Positions 61,896-64,000 of a stretch of 64,000 bases of DNA are shown here, one piece after another. A model generated the notes under the pieces. The model did not search any database, had not been told where the DNA came from, and saw only the letters and a list, made by a program, of their open reading frames with translations. Position numbers and translations under genes: made by a program. This DNA comes from Breviolum minutum Mf 1.05b.01 (taxonomy: Eukaryota > Sar > Dinophyceae > Suessiales > Symbiodiniaceae), in contig DF240737.1 in assembly GCA_000507305.1 (NCBI GenBank), forward strand, positions 1 through 64,000, read 5' to 3'. Positions within the stretch are counted from its first letter, which is position 1. Each line of letters begins with the position of its first letter.

Positions 61896-62400
61896 TAGAT
61901 ACAGTACATGTCTTGTTCAAAAAGGTTGGTATCCACAGTTTCTTGAAAAAGATGAAGACTATCCATGAAAAAAACATCCATTCTGGTGACATATATATAT
62001 ATATCATATATATATATACATCCCTAATTACCTAGCCCCAAAAACATCTTGATGAACCAGCACCAACAGTCCCCAAGCAATCCAAAACAAAAAATCCACT
62101 GAGGATGCTGCCAGAGGTCTAGGTGTAACAGGGTAGCCCTCCTAGCAGAACTACCTGTTTGAGCCTGAAACCCTCCAGGAAGTGGAGGTGGCAAGCGTTG
62201 GCTGGAATCATTGTAGGCAAATTCTATGAAGAGAATACACCATGACACATACATATAGATATATATATATACATATATGTAAACAAATGGTTGACTTACA
62301 GGGTTTGAGTGACATATGTTCCTTGTTCTAGTTTGATTAGGATATCTTCTGAAAGACTTTACACTCTATATAAAATATAAACGAAAAAAATCTTTGAGAC

Positions 62401-62500
62401 CAAATCCTCATCCGGCGGGCAGCCCTTTGAGCCGTTGAGATCTTGAGATCACGACAGGTCCAAGCTAAGATATGAGACAGGTCCTCATCCCACATGGTCC
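62401..62500 (-). CDS. Candidate exon of upstream gene (MWDEDLSHILAWTCRDLKIS)
   Basis: 100 bp, acceptor GGTGTAG, donor GTCTCA. Continues TAQRAARRMRI. Confidence 0.65.
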
Positions 62501-62939
62501 CTACACCCCTCGTGAAACACAGTGGATCTGGGAACGAAAATGTCCAAAAACAACACCGTGGGCCCACAACCCTTTGGTTTTTTGGGGGGAGAATGTCTCA
62601 CACTACCTTTCATCAGCTGAACTCAAACAACTCTCAACTCCCAGCATAGTTTAGCTCTCTCCATGGTTTTTAACACAAAGACTGAGTTCCCTTAGCTTAT
62701 CTCCCTTTACCATGTGCTAAGGGAAACTCAGTATATAGATTCATTGCTTCATCGCTCCCTCAGCGCTAGGCGGACCCAATAAAAACTCCCTCCAACAAAA
62801 ATCTACAATGTCCCAAACTTCTTACAAGTCTGTTCTCTTCAAAAAAATCAAAGTATGGAATAGTACTGAAACAAATCCAATGTTCCAACGAATTTGCCCA
62901 TGGATTCTATGGATGAAAATCGCAACAAACCCTCCATCC

Positions 62940-63000
62940 ACGAATCTCCTCAAAGCGCGTGAGCGTTCGTGCCAGCGAGTGCAAAGGCCTGACGCAATCT
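62940..63000 (-). CDS. Candidate exon of upstream gene (PLHSLARTLTRFEEIRG)
   Basis: After a TGCGTCAG acceptor. Other frames on both strands are open. Confidence 0.35.
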
Positions 63001-63140
63001 GTGGGAGGTGGCGGTTTGACAAAAGAGAAACCCACCTCCCACAACGATCAACTGGGGATTCCCACGAGCCCTCAGATGCCTGAAGATTGGGATGAAATGG
63101 AAAGCTGACCCAATGTGAAGGTCACTTCCCACATTCTCCG

Positions 63141-63280
<140 letters not shown>

Positions 63281-63281
<1 letters not shown>

Positions 63282-63425
63282 TTCGTCGTCCGTGCAATCC
63301 AGTAGTACAAGCCAAGCTTCAATTGTACCAGAAAAACCCATAACAAAAGCATCGGAGAAATCACAACAAATCGATGTCTGAATATTTTCATCTCGTCCAG
63401 AGGGTTGTCCGATTCGAGTCGGAAA
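63281..63425 (-). CDS. Candidate exon of upstream gene (TRIGQPSGRDENIQTSICCD)
   Basis: Minus frame continuing FSDAFVMGFSGTIEAWLVLL up to the GAT repeat. Splice sites not fixed; a second minus frame is open. Confidence 0.45.
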
Positions 63426-63557
63426 CAAAAACATTTCGTCGTGTTTGGACCCCAAAAACATAGCTAAAACACCAAACCTCAGGAGGTATTTGGAAGACTA
63501 GGGCTGTTCTCAAAAGAAACATCTCTCACCAGAAAAATCGTGGACTCGAACACCCAC

Positions 63558-63627
63558 CGTCACTGGTCGGTTTTTCGCCAAGGTACGTAAAGCAAGTTCA
63601 ACAAATAATACGTTGGTCGCCCAGGAC
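63558..63627 (-). CDS. Candidate exon of upstream gene (SWATNVLFVELALRTLAKNR)
   Basis: 70 bp, acceptor CCCCAAG, donor GTGGGT. Gene not recognised. Confidence 0.6.
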
Positions 63628-63748
63628 CTTGGGGGGCGCGTCCATCGTTTTTGTTGGAATTCTGCGGATTTTTGTTGGTTGTCTTTATCTTTTAACGGCA
63701 CAAAACAATAAACGGGGGGGCTACCAATTTCAAGTTCCATCCCAAACT

Positions 63749-63855
63749 ACCCTCCCTGAAACTAACAGCTCGCACCTGAAAGTGGGCCTTCCCAAAAGCC
63801 AACTAGTCTTCCAACCATCCATTTTCAGGAGATATGTTAGTTTCAGGGAGGGTAA
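63749..63855. repeat. Family C hairpin element, well preserved
   Basis: TACCCTCCCTGAAACTAACA to TGTTAGTTTCAGGGAGGGTA, perfect 20-bp ends. Confidence 0.92.
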
Positions 63856-64000
63856 CAACCCAAACCTTTGGAAAAATTTAGATCCAAGCACTTGGATGAC
63901 TGGAAAATTGATGCTGCGGGACTGGAAACGCTCCCTCCCCGTGTCTGGCCCGTCATATCATACCATTCAAAACTCAAAAGGGAGGTTCTACCGGTACATG

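Noticed and set aside
63530-63600. Possible tRNA-like stretch (GGACTCGAACACCCACCGTC)
   Set aside because: No cloverleaf arms could be paired, and the stretch overlaps a splice-bounded coding frame.

Overview
The window is nuclear DNA of a eukaryote, most probably a dinoflagellate (Symbiodiniaceae/Suessiales type). Three things point there. Coding sequence is cut into very short exons (about 14 to 115 bp) separated by introns of several hundred to 2,500 bp. Introns start with GT, GC or GA and end in AG, usually followed by G. Two of the split proteins can be recognised, from memory, as proteins common in dinoflagellate gene sets. Nearly all supported coding sequence reads on the minus strand, so genes run right to left. 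No classical long ORF, operon, rRNA, tRNA or CRISPR array was seen.

Right edge to left: (1) about 59.7-64 kb, minus-strand exons of one or more genes I do not recognise, between GAT/ATC and AAC microsatellite blocks. (2) 34.7-59.5 kb, one gene for a secreted-type coiled-coil protein, laid out as about 37 mini-exons whose order and mostly also splice phase can be followed by eye. (3) Inside its introns: an intronless gene for a small secreted protein, flanked by 147-bp direct repeats and an assembly gap (38.2-39.8 kb), and a complete 1,157-bp mobile element with perfect 47-bp inverted ends and a 5-bp target duplication carrying a zinc-finger ORF (42.4-43.6 kb). (4) 33.1 kb to about 1.5 kb, exons of a second, very large gene whose recognisable stretches match the region that, in giant protist proteins with DUF3638-type ATPase domains, lies before the ATPase. 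That ATPase part would lie beyond the left edge.

Introns hold many copies of at least five families of 90-130 bp inverted-repeat (hairpin/MITE or introner-like) elements, several singletons of the same design, and many microsatellites, including a 0.6-kb ATCC array. Three runs of N (38721-38976, 58806, 61273-61385) mark assembly gaps. Exon limits were placed by hand from reading frame, phase and splice dinucleotides. Those agreeing with protein-family order and phase are firm; isolated exon candidates are given low confidence. Coordinates may be off by a base or two.
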